NCBI GenBank assembly: GCA_905221605.1
Contig: CAJNDS010002072.1
Span: 121,501-185,500, forward strand
Direction: 5' to 3'
Origin: Symbiodinium natans
Lineage: Eukaryota > Sar > Dinophyceae > Suessiales > Symbiodiniaceae
DNA length: 64,000 nt
In this document: piece by piece, positions 23,301 through 34,292 of the stretch
Position numbering within the stretch: the first letter of the stretch is position 1
Layout: every line of letters starts with the position of its first letter
Program-made: the position numbers and the translations under genes
Notes under the pieces: model-generated
Databases searched by the model: none
What the model saw: the letters and a program-made list of their open reading frames with translations, nothing else
What the model was told of the DNA's origin: nothing

Positions 23301-25625
23301 TTCGGGACGGGGAGGAGTGGAGGCAAGGGGCAAGGAGCGTAGGGGCAGTGGGAGGGCGGGAGGGGCTCGGGCAACACTTCATTGCTAACAGCAAGGCAAG
23401 GTGGGAGGGGGGGGGAGGGGGTTGCAAGGGGGCCGGGGGAGCCAGTTGGGAGGGCGGGAGGGCTCGAGCAAGCCCTTATAACACTCCATTACGAGGCAGG
23501 AAGGGGAGGGAGGCGGTTGGGCCGGCACCAAGAGGTGGAGGCAAGGGGGCAAAAGCTCACGGCCCCTCGCTGGAGGTTTGGGGAGGGGGGGTTGGGGGCG
23601 GAGGGGCAGGGAGGGTGGGGGCGGAGGGGCCAGGAGGCACTGACCGTAGAGGGGGTCAGGGGGCTGTAGGGCATAGGGTGGGGTTTGGGGAGGGAGGGTG
23701 GGGCTGGAGGGGGGCGGAGGCAGCGAGGAGTGGGGAGAGCGGGCATGCACTGGAGCCCTTAAAACTGAGCTTTAAGAGTGAGGCCATGGGCCATGAGCTT
23801 TGCGGCCATGGAGGTCATTAAACTCAGCGGTGCTCAGAAGGGAACCTATCAGGGCCCACTCTGGGAGGGCCCATGTACCCCCTTGTTACATACTTTGGGA
23901 CCCAAAGTCCCCCCCACATAGGAACTTAGCTTTCGGTGGACCCTGGAAAAAAAGTATATAGTTTTTAGGTCTCAGTAGGTTTTATAGGAACCCAGAACCA
24001 ATAACAGTATTAAAGTATAGTACTCCAAGATTCAGGGAAGTATTTTAAGGCCCGGGCACATGGACCCTTGGAGAAATTGCCACGCACGCACTCTTTTGTC
24101 CCTCTACACTCCCCTCCCCCCCTCCCCCCCCCCCTCCCCCCCCCCTCCCCCCCCCCCTCCCCCCCCCCCCCCCCCCCTCCCCCCCCCCCCCCCCCCCTCC
24201 CCCCCCCCCTCCCCCCCCCCCCCCCCTCCCCCCCCTAAAAAAAAGCACAATAAATAAATGAAAACAATAAAAGCGCAATTGATGAAACCCTAAACCCCTA
24301 AACCTCTAAGCCGCCCCTAAACCCTAAACCCCTAACGCCTAACCCCTAAAGCCTGACAACAGCGTCTTCTCTGTCGCCAAGGAGCTCTGGAGGACCTGCT
24401 CTTACGCACCGCAGCCTTGGCAACCATGTGATGGTCGGACTTCTGGGGCGTTGGTGGCTTTGGATTGAATAGCTCGAAGGTGCAAAGGGCTTGGGGGGTT
24501 TAGGGTTTAGGGTTTAGGGTTTAGGGTTTAGGGTTTAGGGTTTAGGGTTTAGGGTTTAGGGTTTATGTTTATCGGTTTTATCAATATTTATCTACACTCA
24601 TTAACAACGAAAGCAAACAAGAACTGGCCCTGGAGAGATACATTTCGAGTGACTCGGTGGCGCTCCTGCCAGGCATATACATGGACCCTCAGGGCCGTAG
24701 GGGTAGAGTTCAGGATGCTTCCCTAATTCTACCGCCGCAGGAACCTGAGCCCCGACAAAGGAACAAGATATGCCCCTGATCGCCTGTAGATGAGACACTC
24801 CTTCCTGGAAAGCCTACATAATGGTGGGTGTAGCACCGCGGCAATAGAATCTTTATCCTAACCCTAAACCCTAAACCACCCCTGAGAGCTTCACAGGTCG
24901 CTTCTAGATGGGCGATCTTGACAACTCGGGCCTTTGGCCGGCGACTAACCTGATGAACTCACCCCGAAGTCCCAGCCAACCTCGGCGCTAGTGTGTACCC
25001 TACTACACTTGGAGCCCGAACAATGTTGTTGAAACATGTCTGCTCGGGACATGTAGAGAAGCGCTGAATTCCCTAAAGAGTGAAGAGGGTCCCCTTCGCT
25101 GTACAGCCTAAAGAGACCGCTTGCAGTCCAGGCGGCCATGGATAGACGACTCATGATTGATGGGAACGACCTTCGCAGTCGGCAGACATTGAAGCAGGGT
25201 TTATATTACTGTTTTTGGTGAGTGTACATAAGGTTCCTTTTTACTATTGGTGAGTGTATATACCAGGTGTCCTTTTGGGGGCACAAGAAATATAAACCCT
25301 ACTTCACATGGACATTCGCACTCGGTACTTTGGACTGGATAGCAGGGCTGAGGGCTTCGTTTGTTGATTCTTTGGGCTTCGTTGTTCACTGGGTTCATAG
25401 GGCTTTACGATTTAGGGTTCAGGGCTTCAGGGCTTCAGGGCTTGGGGTTGGGCTTCTTCCGAGGCCAACGAAGTCGAAATGAACACCTTGACGTCATCTG
25501 TCTGCACGCTGCAGGGCATCCAAATTGGCCCAAGGCAGCGCCACGTTGAACATGACAACCCTTGCTTGACGCCCAAAATCACGGCCCTCAGCCCTCCAGC
25601 GCACGTATCACAACCCTCAAATTGA
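20385..25625 (+). CDS. Unidentified split gene, plus strand (exon fragments)
   Basis: A set of coding-like plus-strand segments between repeats, taken as one gene because of strand and order only. Segments: about 20385-20440; 20654-20705 (SLRNHHAHADALGRAEA, after a long pyrimidine tract and AAG); 21333-21435 (EQAGRLANDLLVALPQAHLL); about 21705-21775; about 23020-23076 (HTIFAKCVVKAAAPTAE, then GTAAGG donor); about 24355-24440; and 25464-25625 (EANEVEMNTLTSSVCTL to a TGA at 25623-25625). No family was recognised. Divergent from the FN3 gene. The exon set is incomplete and some segments could belong to other genes. Confidence 0.4.
23203..23290. mobile_element. Family G element
   Basis: Shares the ACAACCCAAGGGGCCATACT and CAGAACCTTTAAAGAAGGTA blocks with 37655-37750. 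Confidence 0.55.
24110..24236. repeat. C-rich tract with spaced T
   Basis: About 125 bp of C runs of 6-14 separated by single or double T; the minus strand is G-rich with quadruplex potential. Confidence 0.9.
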
Positions 25626-25867
25626 GGCTGGACAGGTCGAGCCAGAAACCTCAGCTACCTTGCATTGCCTAACGCTGAAGGCCGTAGGTTCTCGAACAAC
25701 TTTTCAGACAGTGCCAGCGTGGCTCCTCAAACTATGCTTCTGCTTCGGGAGGGAGCCCCTTAGACTTAAACGGGTGATACCCTGCCACCTAAACTGCCTT
25801 GCACCCTCCTGGTCGTGGCACCTTTTTTTCCTGGACACTCTGCATGATCTGCGCACAGGCCCTCCAG

Positions 25868-25935
25868 AGTTCTACGATTCTACGATGTTCTACGATGTCC
25901 TACGATGTCCTACGGCGTCCTACGGTGTTCTACGC
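25868..25935. repeat. TCTACGATGT-type short tandem repeat
   Basis: Six to seven degenerate 10-12 bp units with TCCTACGATG. The surrounding segment 25660-26100 is open on both strands, so no coding call is made. Confidence 0.75.
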
Positions 25936-26239
25936 GTACGCCGAATGGCCCCAACGAGGCAAATAATGCCCCTTGGTGAGCAAAGCAATCGTGCTGGAGG
26001 CGACCGGGCAGTGGTTGGTGGCGAGGCCAGACACACAGTGGAAGGTGGTCAGGGAATCCGGAACGAGCACCGCAGGGACCTCACAGGCAAAACCCTAAAC
26101 CCTAAACCCTGAACCCTAAACCCTAAGTTCCCTAAACCTCAGCAGGCTGAACTATATTAGTTCGCGACCCCTCCTCGGGTGAGATTGCTCATTTCTCCTT
26201 GGGTGAGGTTGCTAATTTCGCCTACCTCGCTAATTTAGC

Positions 26240-26330
26240 AATAACTGGAGCCTACACGGCCAACAGCTACATCACCCTCGACAAGGGGGAAGAGGAAACC
26301 AACCCCGGATGTCAAAGCAGTCAGGGCTTT
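26240..26330 (+). CDS. Isolated coding-like exon
   Basis: Plus-strand segment reading GAYTANSYITLDKGEEETNP with strong G/C third-position bias. It lies between a CCCTAAA array and a TTTAGGG stub. Parent gene unknown. Confidence 0.3.
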
Positions 26331-26859
26331 TGGGGTTTAGGTCCCCCCCACTTTAGGGTTTAGGGTTACAGTCCCGTTTAGAAGGGCTCCCCCTCGTACA
26401 GCCCCCCCAAGAAAGTGCCCGAACTGCATGACAGTCCCCTTAAAAAGGGCATGGCCCTCTCCCATTACAGAGGTACCCGTGGCTCCGTGGTAATGGATGC
26501 GGCATAAGAAGCCAGAGGGCTCAGGTTCCAATCCTTCCTGGTTCTTCAACATGTGGGTGTAGGGTTTACCCTAAACCCTAAACCCTAAACCTGAAACCCT
26601 AAACCCTAAACCCTAAACCCTAAACCCTAAACCCTAAACCCTAAACCCTCCTTCCTACAGGGTTGGAAGGTTTCGGCTTGACCTTGCTGAACGGGTTTCG
26701 GGGGGCTTAGGGGCAAGCTTCCCGTGCGAAAAGAGAAGGCAACAACTTGGGGGCAGGAGAGGGGTCGGGGTCGGTTTTAGGGTTTAGGGTTTAGGGTTTA
26801 GGGTTTAGGGTTTAGGGTTTAGGGTTTAGGGTTTAGGGTTTAGGCCTGGGAACAACAAT

Positions 26860-27855
26860 TGCAAGGCGCGGCCTAAAGAAGGGAGTGGCACACGGGGCAC
26901 CTGTGGCTGGACATGAGTCTAAACTTGCACTGCCTCAGATTTAAGGGACTAAAGGAGTCCCCCTTACAAGGGACCTTCGGGTCTCTTTAGGGATTATTTG
27001 GGGGCTACTTAGGCTTATAGGGTATATATATATATATATAATAGGGTTATATAGGAGAATAAGATAGAGGGTCCCTGCAGGTTCTTGGGAGGATCCAAAA
27101 AAGTAGAACCCCTAAACACGTACGGGACCCTCAGAAGAACCCCCAAATGGTACCCTTTTCTACTAAGACTATTGGGTAATTCTTGGACCTACTTTTGGGA
27201 TCCTCTCAAGGGGTCTGGGATTCAGAGAGAAGTTCTCATAGATCTCTCTCAGTCCTAAACCCTTCTTGCAAACCCTAACCCTTAACCCTAAACCCTAAAC
27301 CCTTCTTACAAATGAAAGACTCCAGCCGGAGAGGCGGCAGAGTAGTAGGTTCGCGCGAAGAACTCGGTGCCGGGGGATTCCAACTTCTCCGCGCAGCGGA
27401 CCAGCTCAGTCCTCAAGCCATTCAAAGGGTTTAGGGTTTAGGGTTTAGGGTTTAGGGTTTAGGGTTTAGGGTTTAGGGTTTAGGGTTTAGGGTTTAGGGT
27501 TTAGGGTTTAGGGTTTAGGGTTTAGGGGTTGGGGTGTATGGAGGGATGCTTGGGCTGTCGGGTGTGAGGTTGAGGATTTGGGGAAGGAGGGTGTTTTGGG
27601 TTTTCTTGAACATTTGGGGTTCCACTGACACCTTGCCAGCTTGCACAGAACCCCAAACCCTAGAATCTCAAACGGTGCTTTGACCCTAAAACCCAAACCC
27701 CAAACCCTAAAACCTAAACCCTAAACCCCGAACCCTGAACCCAGACATGTTCAAACTCCCAAGGCTCACGTTGCCCGTGTGGGTTGGGAAGGTCAGAGAG
27801 AGCGTAGCGTTGGCGCTGTCAGTCACATTCTTCCTGAGTGGGTTCAGGCCGTAGC
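26860..27855 (-). CDS. Unidentified split gene, minus strand
   Basis: Three minus-strand exon-like segments. About 27750-27850 reads NVTDSANATLSLTFPTHTG, with several N-glycosylation sequons and a beta-rich look suggesting an extracellular part. About 27318-27413 reads TELVRCAEKLESPGTEFFAR after AG|G. About 26880-26935 reads SHRCPVCHSLL, a Cys-x2-Cys-His pattern. They are separated by TTTAGGG arrays, a family L element and a (TA)n tract. Whether they form one gene is unproven; no family assigned. Confidence 0.35.
27090..27226. mobile_element. Family L element, second copy
   Basis: Shares the GGGAGGATCC-A end, the GGGTCTGGG-like end and, in reverse orientation, the CCCAAATGGTACC interior with the copy at 55073. 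It follows the (TA)n tract at 27023. No exon could be joined across it. Confidence 0.55.
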
Positions 27856-28639
27856 CCTAAACCGTAACCCTAAACCCTAAACCCTAAACCCTAAACCCTA
27901 AACCCTAAACCCTAATTTTAGAAGCACCTCCACGCCCTCAGTCCTGCAGCTTTGTAGGCTGCGGGCTTGGGGTTCTTGGGAGGTTGTAGGGTAGAAGGGG
28001 GCTCTTGCACAATGCTAGGTGCGAGGTTCGATGCTGAGGTCCCGTCTTTTCGATTCCACAATACTACAAGTTGCTTCAGAACCATTTAAAACCTTCTAAG
28101 ATCCTCATCCCTACGATGCCCTTATAAGGAAGAATTCGTTTCTTCTTTCATTTTGCCAGGGATTCTTAAGCAATTCGTAGAACAACAAAACCCTGAACCC
28201 TAAACCCTCAACCCTAAACCCTGAAGCCTAAACCCAAAACAACATGGAACAAAAAAGGACTGACTCCCGAGGATCGCGATGCACGCCTGCAGAGCCGACT
28301 CCTTACTGTCGGATGAAAGGGCCTCGAGGAGGCACTCGATCCTGCACAAGGTTTAGGGTTTTTAGGGTATAGGGTTTAGGGTTGAAGGGTTTAAGTTTAA
28401 AGATGACAAGGCCTGGGGGAAGCAACATCTGTCATAAGCCCCAGCAAGAGACGAGTATGTGCTGCATCTTCATGGCACTTATCTGGGGCAGGTCCAACAC
28501 TTCCACTGACCGAGTTGTGATTTCTTCTCGAATGCAGGGGCGAACCTTTTGTGTGTGGTGCTCTTGCACCGCAAGCGATCGGTGAACGACTGTTGCATGT
28601 GCATGCATGACCCAAATAGCCTATGTTGCATGCACCTGA

Positions 28640-28795
28640 TCCATCCACTAAACCCCAAATGTACATCGCAACTTTTGCTTCCGGTCTGGCCTCAGTAGGC
28701 CGCGCCACTCCTGACGTCTGGATGCGAGCAGCACTTCTTGCTTGCCTGCGTGATGAAGGACATGGAGGTTTGTGCCAGGGCTTGGGTTGTGGTGC
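28640..28795 (+). CDS. Coding-like exon beside purine tract
   Basis: The plus-strand frame reads MYIATFASGLASVGRATPDV followed by WMRAALLACLRDEG with good codon bias. It runs into the 290-bp G-rich tract at 28797, where the reading frame stops being meaningful. No homologue recognised. Confidence 0.35.
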
Positions 28796-28796
28796 T

Positions 28797-29090
28797 CGTC
28801 GGGGTGGGGGGGGGAGGGGGGGGGAGGGGGGAGGGGGGGGAGGGGTGGGGGGGGGAGGGGGGAGGGGGGGGGGGGGGGGAGCGGGGGGGGGGGGGGGGGG
28901 AGGTGGGGAGGGGGGGGGGAGGGGGGGGGGTGGGGGGGGGGAGGGGGGGGGGAGGGGGGGGGGAGGGGGGGGGGGAGGGGGGGGGGGAGGGGGGGGGGAG
29001 GGGGGGGGAGGGGGGGGGGGGGGGAGGGGGGGGGGAGGGGGGGGGGAGGGGGGGGGGGGGGGGGGGGGAGGGGGGGAGGGGGGGGGAGTC
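28797..29090. repeat. G-rich purine tract, about 290 bp
   Basis: Almost only G with single A (rarely T or C) every 4-14 bases. All long ORFs through it are low-complexity Gly or Pro runs. It has quadruplex and triplex potential, and assembly length is doubtful. Confidence 0.9.
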
Positions 29091-29293
29091 AAGTGGGGGG
29101 GAGGGCTTTAGTGGACTCTTTGTAGTTGTTGCTGGTCTCAAGAACTTCGGGTTCACGTTTGAGGGTTTGGGGTTCTGCGCTGCGTGCTTTTCAGTCAGAA
29201 ACTTTGCCATCCTGGAGATTGATCTACATTATAGCCCCCCTAAACTCTAAGAACGCTCATCCTTCTACTAGACCCAAGGGACTCCTGGGAATT

Positions 29294-29387
29294 GAAAGGG
29301 TGCCATGTTTTGGCTTATAAAAGCGGCTTATAAGGGAACCAACCCTAAAGAAAGGGAATAAGGACCTACTGTGGGTCCCAGTCTACC
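29294..29387. mobile_element. Family B' element
   Basis: Contains GCTTATAAGGGAACCAACCC and GGGAATAAGGACCTACT, matching the copy at 13241. Confidence 0.6.
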
Positions 29388-29401
29388 TCAAAGGGTTTAG
29401 G

Positions 29402-29468
29402 GTTTAGGGAGTTTAGGGAGTTTAGGGAGTTTAGGGAGTTTAGGGAGTTTAGGGAGTTTAGGGAGTTT
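29402..29468. repeat. Variant telomere-type array, 9-bp unit
   Basis: Seven to eight units of TTTAGGGAG inside a TTTAGGG array. Confidence 0.9.
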
Positions 29469-29677
29469 AGGGTTTAGGGTTTAGGGTTCCCCAGACGCTT
29501 GCTTCCCTTGCCGGAAGCCCCGTGCAAGATAGTGCATAGCAGTACCCTGAGCCCCCTCCAGCCACACACCTCAGGGTTGATCTAAGTTATGGACTTTATT
29601 CAGGCGATGTGCTATAATACTACCAGGTACCAAAAGGGCGCAGAATTTCGGATAAGCCTCACAAACATTCCCCAACG

Positions 29678-30406
29678 ATGAACCCCTGGCGCGCCTTCCT
29701 CCGCCACCAGTACTTGAGAGGCATGGGTGTGGCAGAGCGTATAAGTCCTGTCCAGATCTTCAACAAGAAAGAGCTTACTTGGAGGCTCATGGGTACTTAT
29801 AAGTAGGGTTATAAGTAGGGTAACTATGGGTATAACCTTATTTAGGGTACTTGTAACCCTACTTATAAGTAATCAAGGAAGATACCGTGCACGAAGGGTC
29901 CATGTACCTTATTATTATATACTTCGGCCCCACAGACCCTGTATAGGAAGTACTTTATTCCCTGTTTGGGCACATGGACCCTTAGGGGGAGCTTGTATCA
30001 GAACCTGCCTGAGATTTTGGGTTACAGGTTGGGGCTTTTCTAGTTTAGGACCTGGCGGCTGAGCCCATGTCGCCTGAAGCCTCGCCCTAAACCCCTTAAA
30101 CCCTCAAGTCTTGGGCTCTAGGGTACTTCATATATGGGGGACCCTTATAAAAAATCGGGACAGCTTCCTCCCGCCCCTTTTTCCTTCTCTTTGAGGTTTA
30201 CCGGGTTTTGGAACCCTACTCCAGGTAAAAAAAGGATCTTAGCTATACTATAGGGTTCCTTTCGATCGGACCTAAGTATATAATAAAGGACCCTTAGGGT
30301 TCGGGCAAGTCTAGAGAAATGCAAGCGCCAACTCTGCAATCAAGCCCTTCAAGCCCAGCACAACATCAAGCCCTACGACCCCAGAATCCCCCAAGCCAAG
30401 GCCTAG
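29678..30406 (+). CDS. Small split gene with a 15-bp microexon
   Basis: ATG at 29678 opens exon 1 (29678-29770, 31 codons, MNPWRAFLRHQYLRGMGVAE). A GA-AG intron (29771-29877) is a family F element. Exon 2 is only 15 bp (29878-29892, EDTVH). The next intron (29893-29985) is a family C element. Exon 3 starts GELVSEP at 29986. Later in-frame pieces are DLAAEPMSPE (about 30049) and a final exon ending DPRIPQAKA with TAG at 30404-30406. Exons 1-3 close in phase; the last joins are less sure. Product unknown, roughly 80-100 residues. Confidence 0.5.
29777..29864. mobile_element. Family F element acting as intron
   Basis: Begins ACTTGGAGGCTCATGGGTAC directly after exon 1 of the small gene at 29678; the far end is degenerate. 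Confidence 0.65.
29894..29984. mobile_element. Family C element acting as intron
   Basis: Bounded by exon 2 and exon 3 of the small gene at 29678. Ends AAGGGTCCATGTACC and CACATGGACCCTTA. Confidence 0.7.
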
Positions 30407-30469
30407 AAGCCCTTGATTAGGGTTTGGGGTTTAGGGTTTAGGGTACTGCATGATATTAGGGGATAGGAT

Positions 30470-30720
30470 GAGGGGGACCCTTGGGGATACAGACCCTCTG
30501 ACTAAGGTCCCGGTTTAAGACAGCCAGAACAAAGTTAAGAAGGGTTCCCTTTTCAGGGTCCGCCTTATCCTGCCTAGGAGATATGTAAGATTTCTGATGC
30601 ATGATGGAACCGCATATGTCGAAAACCCTACGGAATAGAGCCGAGACACTCCCAGCTTGCTTCCAGGTGGGATGCCAGATCGCAATAAGCCTGCTGTAGG
30701 GGGTCTGCAACGCGCTGCGT
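30470..30720 (-). CDS. Coding-like minus segment
   Basis: The minus frame reads RLIAIWHPTWKQAGSVSALF and RRVFDICGSIMHQKS without interruption. The plus strand is also partly open here, so the strand is not certain. No family recognised. Confidence 0.25.
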
Positions 30721-31289
30721 CTCTGGGGTTTGTGGGCCGTTCAACAGGGAACCCTGGCCCTAAGGGTTTGGGGTTTAGGGTTGAGGGTTCAGGGTTTAGG
30801 GTTTTGGGATTAGGGGTGTTTTTTATGTTTGATTCACATCGCCGGCCGACCCTAGAAGCACTAACGCCGCAACCCACACCCTCAGGGCTTAGGGTTTAGG
30901 GCTGAGGGAGCCTTTTCCCCATTTAAGGCCCCATAAACCCTGAATCCCCATGTCCTCTAACCCTAAACCCTAAACCCTAAACCCTAAACCGGTAGGGCAT
31001 GGGTTCCCTGCTTAACGGCCCATAAACCCTAAATCACGGAGCCCAAGATAAACCCTAAACCCGAAACCCTGAATCCGAAACCCTAAACCCGAAAAACCCG
31101 AAACCCTAAACCCGAAACCCTAAACCCTAAACTCTAAACCCTAAACCCTACGCTTGGAACCCTGTCTTCCCTTTTCAGGGCTTGAGGTACTGGGGCTTTC
31201 GGGCCTTACCTGACACTAAGCCCTCATTAGTGTATACTTGGGTTTAGGGTTTAGGGTTTAGGGTTTAGGGTGTAGGGTTTAGGGTTTAG

Positions 31290-31373
31290 CCCCATAATAG
31301 TCCCTATAAATACTAGATAGGAAGTACTTCAATTCACAAGTCTTCCCCATTTAGGTACATGGACCCTTAGGCT
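31290..31373. mobile_element. Family C element truncated by TTTAGGG array
   Basis: The right half is intact to GGTACATGGACCCTTAG, but the left half is replaced by a TTTAGGG array. Confidence 0.65.
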
Positions 31374-31455
31374 ACGGGTGCGGGCCTTGCGAAGGTGAAA
31401 GGCTTCGAGGTGTGCAAAAGCAACCATCGGGCCATTTGGTCAGAAGGAGGACCGC
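31374..31455 (+). CDS. Coding-like exon after a family C element
   Basis: Directly after the family C end (CTTAG|GCT) the plus frame reads ATGAGLAKVKGFEVCKSNHR. An AG acceptor at the element end matches the pattern at 29985. A CCCTAAA array follows. Parent gene unknown. Confidence 0.35.
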
Positions 31456-31463
31456 TGAACCAT

Positions 31464-31580
31464 ACCCTAAACCCTAAACCCTAAACCCTAAACCCTAAAC
31501 CCTAAACCCTAAACCCTAAACCCTAAACCCTAAACCCTAAACCCTAAACCCTAAACCCTAAACCCTAAACCCTAACTAAA
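31464..31580. repeat. CCCTAAA array, about 16 units
   Basis: Near-perfect array directly after the exon-like segment at 31374-31455. Confidence 0.95.
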
Positions 31581-31729
31581 CCCTAAACCCTAACCACCCA
31601 ACAAAACCCTACCCTCTCGGAAGTAAGAAAAGTAGGGTGGGTTTAGGGCTCATCCCCTATTCGCCCTGACCCTGAACCCTAAAACCCCGACGAACTAACA
31701 AACTACTAAACCCTAAACCCTAAACCCAG

Positions 31730-33960
31730 GGCCCTCGGCGACGGCCTGTTCGAAGGTGGTCTGGTTGCCGTGGCACATGGCACGGAACCTTGTAAAAAAG
31801 GATGTCATGCTCAACCTTGGACCTGCAGGGGTTTAGGGTTTAGGGTGGTTTAGGATTGTTTAGGGTTTAGGGGGTTAGGGTTTAGGGTTTGGGGTTTAGG
31901 GTTTAGGGTTTAGGGGGAGTTTCCAGCATATATTGAAGCCTGGCTTTTGCATCCTTGAACCCTAAACCCTAAACCCTAAACCTTAAACTGAATTCGAGCG
32001 ACTCCTGCCACTGATTCTTGAAGTCGCCACAGGCATAGCTGCCTTGGACGCTGCAAGGCAGACTCACTCGGTGCTCCCCCTGGTGCTTAGTAGGGAATTT
32101 CGGAATGAGGGCCCTATATATACCCTTTAAGGGATTATATAGGGCCCTAATTCATCCCTAATTCTCAGGCCCTATATATACCCTTTAAGGGATTCTATAG
32201 GGCCCTAATTCATCCCTAATTCTCAGGCCCTATATATACCCTTTAAGGGAGTTTATAGGGCCCTAATTCCCTCATTCCCGACGGAGAACCAGCCAGTGCT
32301 GAGGAGAGGATTAAGTTCGTCCCAGGGCCGACCTCTTGACTTTGAGCACTACAAGAGTCACCATATGGGAGGTTATGAAAATAGGGGAGGCCCTAATATA
32401 AAAAACCAAAATACTCGGATTCCCTATAATTAAGGACCCCAATAAGGCACCCCTACTTTCGGAAACCCTCGTATTCCAACACTTATCTTTTCCTGGACAT
32501 TTGCTAGAATCCTCGTCATCCAACTGCAAGCACCACCAGCTGATGTCGATTGCTTCTTCTCTGCCCACTTGCCTCCACCGCCAAAATGCCCCAGCTTTGC
32601 AAACCCACCTCTGCCCCTCAATCCACCCCAAATCCATCTGTTTTCGTAAAATAAACCAAATTAAGGCCTTAAACCCAATAACCCAAACTCGCCGCACAAC
32701 CCAAACGGCCAACTCCCATAACCTGTAACCACCTGCCAGAAAAATCCTAAACCCTAAACCATAAACCCTTTTGAACCTGGAAGCTGCTAAACCCTAAACC
32801 CTAAACCCTATAAACCCTATAAACCCTATAAACCCTATAAACCCTATAAACCCTATAAACCCTATAAACCCTATAAACCCTATAAACCCTGTAAACCCTG
32901 TAAACCCTAAACCCTAAACCCTACATAAGCCCTAAACCCTAAACCCCAGTGCGCGGACCGGCAGCTGTTGCAGCCTGCCCGGGAGAGCTCGCAAGCTGCC
33001 TCTGCCTCCTTGTACTCCGTCCTGGATTCATGCTCTACACCCTAAACACTAAACCCTCAACCCTAAACCCTAAACCCATGCTCACGCCTGTGGGCTCTGT
33101 AGGGATTGGGCTCTTTTATTAATATATCGACTCAGCAGGGCGCATTTAGGATTCAGGATCTAAACTGAAGGCCTAAACCGTAAAAATAGTGGACTCCCAC
33201 GCATCTGCCCAGCTCGGCACAAGAAACTACAAGGCTGCTCTGGCTCATTCCGTACTTTGGGGCTCATTTCTTATCACTCACCTTGCTGACTCACTTGAGG
33301 CCATGCCGCAGGGACTACTCGAGGTAAAGGGAGAAGCATCGAAACTCAAACCTGCCCTTACACTAGCATCCCAGAAGCCAGCAAGACTGACAACAGCACC
33401 AGATCAGCGCAAACAGGCAGGGCAAAACGCAGCCGTGTTTTCCAAACGGTACCCTTTCGCGCTATCACTGCTCTCCTCACAACCCAAAGGCGCGCTATCA
33501 CTGCTCTCCTCACAACCCAAAGGAAGCACCAGCTATAATCGAAAGGCCAAGACACAAAGGTGCTGCGCAGGGCAGCATCTGTCGTGACTCCAAAAGGTGC
33601 CAAAAGACTCGGGCTTGTGGGGTTGAGGGTTTAGGGTTTTCGGCTGATATAGGCAGTGCCCTAAACAGGCCCCAGGCCCAATGAAACCCTCAGCAAGGTA
33701 TACACCCCCCATGATCAAACCTCAACACCTCGATGCCCTAACCCTTACACCCTTACACCCTCTGCCTTTTCTTGAGAAGGGACTGTGAATCCCTAAACGC
33801 TCTACACCCTAAACCTTCAGCACTTAGCCCTATAAAGCCATAAGCCCCAAGCCCTATCGCCCCAACCCCAATGAGGGGGGGAAAGGCTGGGTGCTGTCAA
33901 GTCTCAGCCGAGATTGGAAATACGCGAGCTTCGCCTTCATGTCCTTGTGTTTGGGCTGGA
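31730..33960 (-). CDS. Unidentified split gene, minus strand
   Basis: Minus-strand exon-like segments, taken together only by strand: about 33890-33965 (KHKDMKAKLAYFQSRLRLDS), about 32470-32580 (EEAIDISWWCLQLDDEDSS), about 31985-32080 (LPCSVQGSYACGDFKNQWQE) and about 31735-31800 (RAMCHGNQTTFEQAVAEGPG). Several Cys and acidic residues; no domain recognised. The plus-strand ORF at 33189-33587 lies between the first two, so this may be two genes. Confidence 0.3.
32109..32270. repeat. Three tandem copies of a palindromic 58-59 bp unit
   Basis: Each unit contains GGCCCTATATATACCCTTTA and GGGATTATATAGGGCCCTAA, followed by TTCATCCCTAATTCTCA. Copies start near 32109, 32168 and 32226. Confidence 0.85.
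32795..32915. repeat. Variant telomere-type array, 9-bp unit TATAAACCC
   Basis: About ten units of CCCTATAAA, then CCCTGTAAA and CCCTAAA. Confidence 0.9.
33189..33587 (+). CDS. Open reading frame of unknown function
   Basis: A 132-codon plus frame ending TGA at 33585-33587 with no ATG at its start (first codon GTG; an exon with an upstream intron is possible). It contains a 31-32 bp direct duplication at 33459-33522, giving ALSLLSSQPKG twice. Unlike its surroundings it carries no telomere repeat or TIR element. The opposite strand is also partly open, so the call is tentative. Confidence 0.35.
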   Translation: MDSHASAQLGTRNYKAALAHSVLWGSFLITHLADSLEAMPQGLLEVKGEASKLKPALTLASQKPARLTTAPDQRKQAGQNAAVFSKRYPFALSLLSSQPKGALSLLSSQPKGSTSYNRKAKTQRCCAGQHLS

Positions 33961-34116
33961 GTCGGGGGCCCTAAACCCTAAACCCTAAACCCTAAACCCT
34001 AAACCCTAAACCCTAAAGCTAGGGCTTAGGGGTTCAGGGATTAGGGTGTAGGGCCCATAAAACTTTACAGTTCGTTCCCAATCAACCCCACTCTTGGTAC
34101 CTCTTTTGCGCTTTAC

Positions 34117-34292
34117 AGGCCTTATACTAACAGTCCTTACTACCTGGACCCCCAAAGTATGTAACAAAAACAGCCCAAAACCCTTAAAAGGGCTATTATT
34201 TTACATATTTTGGGGGTTGAGGTAGGGATTATAATAGGGGGTACGATAATCCCGATTTAGGACTGTTCGTATAACGGGGAACATCCCAACTT
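34117..34292. mobile_element. Family D element with nested palindrome
   Basis: Family D ends are split by a second palindromic element (34149-34224), whose ends CTACCTGGACCCCCAAA and TTTGGGGGTTGAGGTAG pair. Confidence 0.7.

Noticed and set aside
24045-24278. Poly-Pro and poly-Gly ORFs
   Set aside because: Artefacts of the C-rich tract at 24110-24236.
25660-26112. 150-codon plus ORF
   Set aside because: A minus-strand frame (LTTFHCVSGLATNHCPVASS) is equally open over the same stretch and a short tandem repeat runs through it; strand cannot be chosen.
28397-29250. Long Gly-rich and Pro-rich ORFs on both strands
   Set aside because: They are translations of the G/A (or C/T) tract and are open in all frames because the tract lacks T-A combinations needed for stops.
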